A DNA stretch of 64,000 bases from Actinomycetes bacterium. Lineage in GTDB: Bacteria > Actinomycetota > Acidimicrobiia > Acidimicrobiales > Aldehydirespiratoraceae. The DNA lies in NCBI GenBank assembly GCA_024276495.1, contig JAJRXC010000023.1:67484-131483 (forward strand). The letters are read 5' to 3'. This document shows positions 63,007 to 64,000 of the stretch, one piece after another. Under the pieces are notes generated by a model. It was not told the DNA's origin. It made no database searches and saw only the letters and a program-made list of their open reading frames with translations. The position numbers and the translations under genes are program-made. Every line of letters starts with the position of its first letter. Position 1 is the first letter of the stretch.

Positions 63007-63573
63007 GTGCGCGAGGGCGAGACGGACCCGGTCGAGCTGCCGTCGGCGCGGCATCCCCGGCCCCGCTTCGAGGCGTTGTTCGTCGAGGAGTACCCGAAGA
63101 TGGTCGCACTCTCCGCCGCGGTGTCCGGCAGTCTCCTCCAGGCCGAGGACCTCGCCCAGGCCGCGATGTCACGCCTCGATCGCGAGTGGGACCATGTGCA
63201 AGGTCTCGATCGCCCCGGCGCGTGGCTCCGACGCGTGACCATCAACCTGGCTCTGTCCCATCGACGGCGCCTGGTGACCGAGGCTAGGGTGCGGCTCCGT
63301 CTCGTCGGGGCGCCGTCGACGATTCCGCCGAGTGGGGCCGAACACGAGCCGGTCTGGCGGGCGGTCGCGGCACTACCCGGCAAACAACGTGCCGCGATCG
63401 CGTTGCGGTATCTGGAGGACCGAAGCGTCGACGAGATCGCCGACATCCTCGGCATCGCCCCGGCCACCGCGCGGGTGCATCTGCACCGCGGGCACCGGGC
63501 GCTCCGGGAACACCTCGGCGACTTCGATCCGACCCCACCAACGCACGACGACAGGAGCAAGGAGAGGCCATGA
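63007..63573 (+). CDS. ECF-type RNA polymerase sigma factor
   Basis: 188 residues from the GTG at 63007, with GAGGAGG close upstream. Sigma region 2 (FEALFVEEYPKMVALSAAVS, LLQAEDLAQAAMSRL, WLRRVTINLALSHRRR) and region 4 (ALPGKQRAAIALRYLEDRSV, DEIADILGIAPATARVHLHR) are intact with a short linker, the two-domain ECF form. It directs transcription of a small stress or surface regulon. The downstream membrane protein, coupled through an ATGA overlap, is probably its anti-sigma factor or target. Confidence 0.93.
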   Translation: MREGETDPVELPSARHPRPRFEALFVEEYPKMVALSAAVSGSLLQAEDLAQAAMSRLDREWDHVQGLDRPGAWLRRVTINLALSHRRRLVTEARVRLRLVGAPSTIPPSGAEHEPVWRAVAALPGKQRAAIALRYLEDRSVDEIADILGIAPATARVHLHRGHRALREHLGDFDPTPPTHDDRSKERP

Positions 63574-64000
63574 TGGACGACGGCACCGATCCGGTCATGA
63601 ACGCGTTCGACGCGCTGCGCGACGACACCCGGAGGCTCGACGCGGCCGGGCCACTGCTCGCGCTCGGCGATCGGCGACGCCCCGCGGGCCGCCGCCCGCT
63701 GCTCGTCGGCGCGGTCGCGGTCGTGGCGTCGGTGATCGCGGGCATATTCGTTTTCGGGGGATCGAACGACGGAGATCTCCTCGTGGGACCCTCCGGCGAA
63801 CCCGGGGTCGACGACGCACAGGTCGATCTGTCGGCGGCCGATCCCGCCTCCCTCGTCACGTCGTCGTGGACGCTCGTGTCCGGTACCGGTCCGGCCGGTG
63901 ACGTGCCGATCGTCGATGGCTGGCCGATCACGCTCACCTTCGACACCACGCGGCTGGGCGGCGCCGCCGCGTGCAACGGCTACAGCGCGGACTACTCCCT
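63570..64000 (+). CDS. Membrane-anchored META-domain protein, cut by the right edge
   Basis: 143 codons are visible from the ATG at 63570, which overlaps the ECF stop and follows GGAGAGG. A cytoplasmic N terminus of about 40 residues (PVMNAFDALRDDTRRLDAAG), a membrane span at about 42-63, then an outer domain starting near residue 90: SLVTSSWTLVSGTG, PITLTFDTTRLGGAAACNGY, which matches the META/HslJ fold. The short cytoplasmic part could bind the ECF factor, making this a candidate anti-sigma factor, but no zinc-binding anti-sigma motif is present. The 3' end lies outside the window. Confidence 0.82.
   Translation, partial: MMDDGTDPVMNAFDALRDDTRRLDAAGPLLALGDRRRPAGRRPLLVGAVAVVASVIAGIFVFGGSNDGDLLVGPSGEPGVDDAQVDLSAADPASLVTSSWTLVSGTGPAGDVPIVDGWPITLTFDTTRLGGAAACNGYSADYS

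Overview
The window is GC-rich, densely packed bacterial chromosome. Gene content points to an actinobacterium, most plausibly of the class Acidimicrobiia: a BldD-type regulator, an F420-type luciferase-like oxidoreductase, a PAC2 protein, a FolP2-type dihydropteroate synthase paralogue, class II DAHP synthase, and the actinobacterial order of cell-wall and ribosome genes. The class-level placement is inference; no rRNA is present.

Layout. Positions 1-1725 are the integrase end of an integrated element whose boundary is tRNA-Pro(GGG). Positions 1911-60833 read as core chromosome, mostly on the minus strand in overlapping (ATGA/GTGA) operons: der with a PDZ/radical-SAM partner; a receptor-like pseudokinase and LysM pair; bldD-like; hrcA-dnaJ-rsmE and lepA; rpsT; comEA-comEC-folP2-holA; a thioredoxin-TPR protein; PAC2 and LLM oxidoreductase; tRNA-Ala; nadD-LCP-rsfS; a sigma-70 gene; DAHP synthase; a MoxR/VWA pair; proA; murJ and pspA; obg-proB; six Tad-type pilus genes; dgt; rng-rplU-rpmA with two companion genes; mreBCD-PBP2-rodA; ndk; a pilin-like gene; folC; clpX-clpP-tig. 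Positions 60909-64000 hold tRNA-Gly(TCC), a frameshifted integrase beside it, a degraded phosphotransferase, and an ECF sigma operon cut by the right edge.

Functional themes are elongation and wall synthesis (mreBCD, PBP2, RodA, MurJ, LCP), translation and ribosome maturation (der, obg, lepA, rsfS, rsmE, rpsT, rplU, rpmA), proteostasis (dnaJ/hrcA, clpXP, tig), DNA uptake (comEA/comEC) and a surface-pilus layer.

Most interesting: (i) a tandemly duplicated TadE-TadE-TadG cassette occupying the usual rpmA/obg junction, with no Tad motor genes in the window; (ii) a Flp-like pilin carrying a threonine-rich stalk and a C-terminal beta-rich domain, upstream of which lies an inverted repeat resembling one upstream of the cassette; (iii) two intergenic palindromes with a shared core but different, fully complementary outer arms; (iv) a kinase-fold protein lacking catalytic HRD and DFG residues, coupled to a LysM gene interrupted at a seven-C run; (v) a BldD homologue with an altered c-di-GMP signature; (vi) two independent tRNA-linked integrase junctions.
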